Made by a program: the position numbers and the translations under genes. This document shows, in pieces, positions 62,942 through 64,000 of a stretch of DNA of 64,000 nt. The stretch comes from Actinomycetes bacterium (GTDB taxonomy: Bacteria; Actinomycetota; Acidimicrobiia; Acidimicrobiales; Ilumatobacteraceae), in the NCBI GenBank assembly GCA_021414085.1, contig JAIOPC010000011.1, forward strand, positions 62,001 through 126,000. Direction: 5' to 3'. The notes below the pieces were generated by a model. It was given only the letters and a program-made list of their open reading frames with translations, searched no databases and was not told the DNA's origin. Each line of letters opens with the position of its first letter. The first letter of the stretch is position 1.

Positions 62942-64000
62942 ATGGCTGCGTCACCCCCCTCTGCTGCCGCGCCGCTGACTGCTCCGGCGGTCGGCGAGCA
63001 GCTCAGCCGCGTCCCGTACCTGCCAGGCCTCGACGGCCTGCGTGCGGTCGCGGTCGCGGCTGTGATGGTGTACCACGCAAACTCGACATGGCTGTCGGGT
63101 GGCTTCCTCGGCGTCGAGGTGTTCTTCGTGATCAGTGGCTACCTGATCACGCTGTTGCTGATCGCCGAGAAGGAACGCACCGGCCAGGTGCGGCTCACCC
63201 AGTTCTGGTTCCGTCGCGCGCGGCGCCTGTTGCCGGCGCTGTTCTTGATGATGGGCGGCCTTGTCGTCTACATGGCGCTGTTCGAGCGTCGGCCGATGGG
63301 CCAGACGCGGGGCGACTTGCTGGCTGGCACGTTCTACGTCAGCAACTGGTTCCAGGTGTGGGTCGGCCACAGCTACACCGCCGCCGAAGCGTTCGCGCCT
63401 CTGCGTCACTTGTGGTCGCTGGCGGTCGAGGAGCAGTTCTACCTGTTGTGGCCGTTGATCATGTTGCTGATTCTGCGCTACCGCAGCGATCGGCTGCCAC
63501 GGGTTGCGATGTGGTTGGTTGCGATCAGCGTTGGGCTGGCGGCGATGGTCGGCGCGATGTACATCAGCGGCACGGTCTACATCGGTGCCGATGCTGTCAC
63601 CGGGGCGCTCTCGTGCCAGCCCGGCGAGAGTCACGGCTTTCTCAAAGTGTTCGGACGGTGCATCAACGTCAACGAAACGATGTACGTCGGAACGGTGACG
63701 CGCGCGGGCGGCCTGATGCTGGGTGCTGCGATGGCGATGGTGTGGCGTCCCGTCGCAATCATGCGCGGCCGGTTGCGCCGCAGGGGTCGCACCATTGATT
63801 TGCTCGCGCTGGGCAGCCTCGTCGGTTTGGCATGGCTGATGAGCACGCTGTGGCTGCTCGACAAGCGCGACCTGTCGTACAACGAATGGCTGTTCCGCGG
63901 CGGCTTCCTCGCGACGGGCTTGTTTTCGCTCGGACTCATCGCCGCCGCGACCCACCGCCGTTCGCTGGTTGGTCGGCTGATGGGCATCGCCCCGTTGCGT
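62942..64000 (+). CDS. OafA/YrhL-type acyltransferase, 3' end beyond window
   Basis: 353 codons are visible with no stop. LPGLDGLRAVAVAAVMVYH, GGFLGVEVFFVISGYLI and RHLWSLAVEEQFYLLWP closely parallel the acyltransferase at 26416-28566, so they are paralogues. About eight transmembrane segments are seen before the edge; an SGNH domain probably follows outside the window. The start ATG 62942 is 32 bp after the aldehyde dehydrogenase stop. Confidence 0.9.
   Translation, partial: MAASPPSAAAPLTAPAVGEQLSRVPYLPGLDGLRAVAVAAVMVYHANSTWLSGGFLGVEVFFVISGYLITLLLIAEKERTGQVRLTQFWFRRARRLLPALFLMMGGLVVYMALFERRPMGQTRGDLLAGTFYVSNWFQVWVGHSYTAAEAFAPLRHLWSLAVEEQFYLLWPLIMLLILRYRSDRLPRVAMWLVAISVGLAAMVGAMYISGTVYIGADAVTGALSCQPGESHGFLKVFGRCINVNETMYVGTVTRAGGLMLGAAMAMVWRPVAIMRGRLRRRGRTIDLLALGSLVGLAWLMSTLWLLDKRDLSYNEWLFRGGFLATGLFSLGLIAAATHRRSLVGRLMGIAPLR

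Overview
The window is high-GC DNA coding densely on both strands. It looks like an actinomycete chromosome, probably class Acidimicrobiia. The grounds are a mycofactocin locus with its NDMA-type alcohol dehydrogenase, paired LytR-CpsA-Psr proteins, a HelD-like ATPase, a DUF2510 protein, and many genes with a TAnnnT hexamer 6-9 nt before the start codon and no Shine-Dalgarno site (leaderless style). The class is an inference; no rRNA or tRNA gene was seen to anchor it.

Layout. 1-9.2 kb: the 3' part of a giant DUF11-repeat surface protein with an IPRTG sorting-type tail, then a small lipoprotein. 9.3-13.3 kb (minus): a mycofactocin operon, mftA-mftB-mftC, a PlsY-like acyltransferase and a FadH/OYE-type oxidoreductase. 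13.3-18.3 kb (plus): HelD-like ATPase, NDMA-dependent alcohol dehydrogenase, MoxR ATPase plus VWA protein. 18.4-23.7 kb (minus): two LCP cell-wall ligases and valS. 23.8-29.8 kb (plus): cysS, an MFS exporter, an OafA-type acyltransferase with SGNH domain, and an acyl-CoA dehydrogenase.

29.8-36.3 kb is an accessory, defence-like segment. It holds a zinc-ribbon protein with a HEPN-like RNxxxH motif, a tight four-gene operon (PD-(D/E)xK nuclease, MGTS-start protein, QueC/QatC-like PP-loop enzyme, unknown protein) and an unknown minus-strand protein. The four-gene operon resembles the Qat anti-phage system, but a nuclease stands where the QatA ATPase would be and no TatD-like QatD is present. It is the best candidate for an undescribed system here. 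36.35-37.15 kb carries decayed fragments: the catalytic domain of a 2-oxoacid dehydrogenase E2 and the 5' end of a lipoprotein gene.

37.2-52 kb is a catabolic block. An IclR regulator and a CoxE-like VWA gene diverge from one long operon. It encodes two-subunit hydroquinone 1,2-dioxygenase, 4-hydroxymuconic semialdehyde dehydrogenase, a two-subunit CoA-transferase, maleylacetate reductase, a five-gene branched-chain-type ABC importer, 3-oxoadipyl-CoA thiolase and a hydroxyquinol-type intradiol dioxygenase. Together these take hydroquinone (and hydroxyquinol) through maleylacetate and 3-oxoadipate to succinyl-CoA and acetyl-CoA. 52-64 kb is mixed: a glycosidase-like lipoprotein, isochorismatase-family hydrolase, DUF1801 and DUF2071 proteins, an ABC-2 exporter with a membrane protein, two membrane proteins, metF, an aldehyde dehydrogenase and a second acyltransferase cut by the right edge. 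Two copies of a 45-bp palindrome of shared design sit at gene 3' ends at 9.2 and 15.2 kb.
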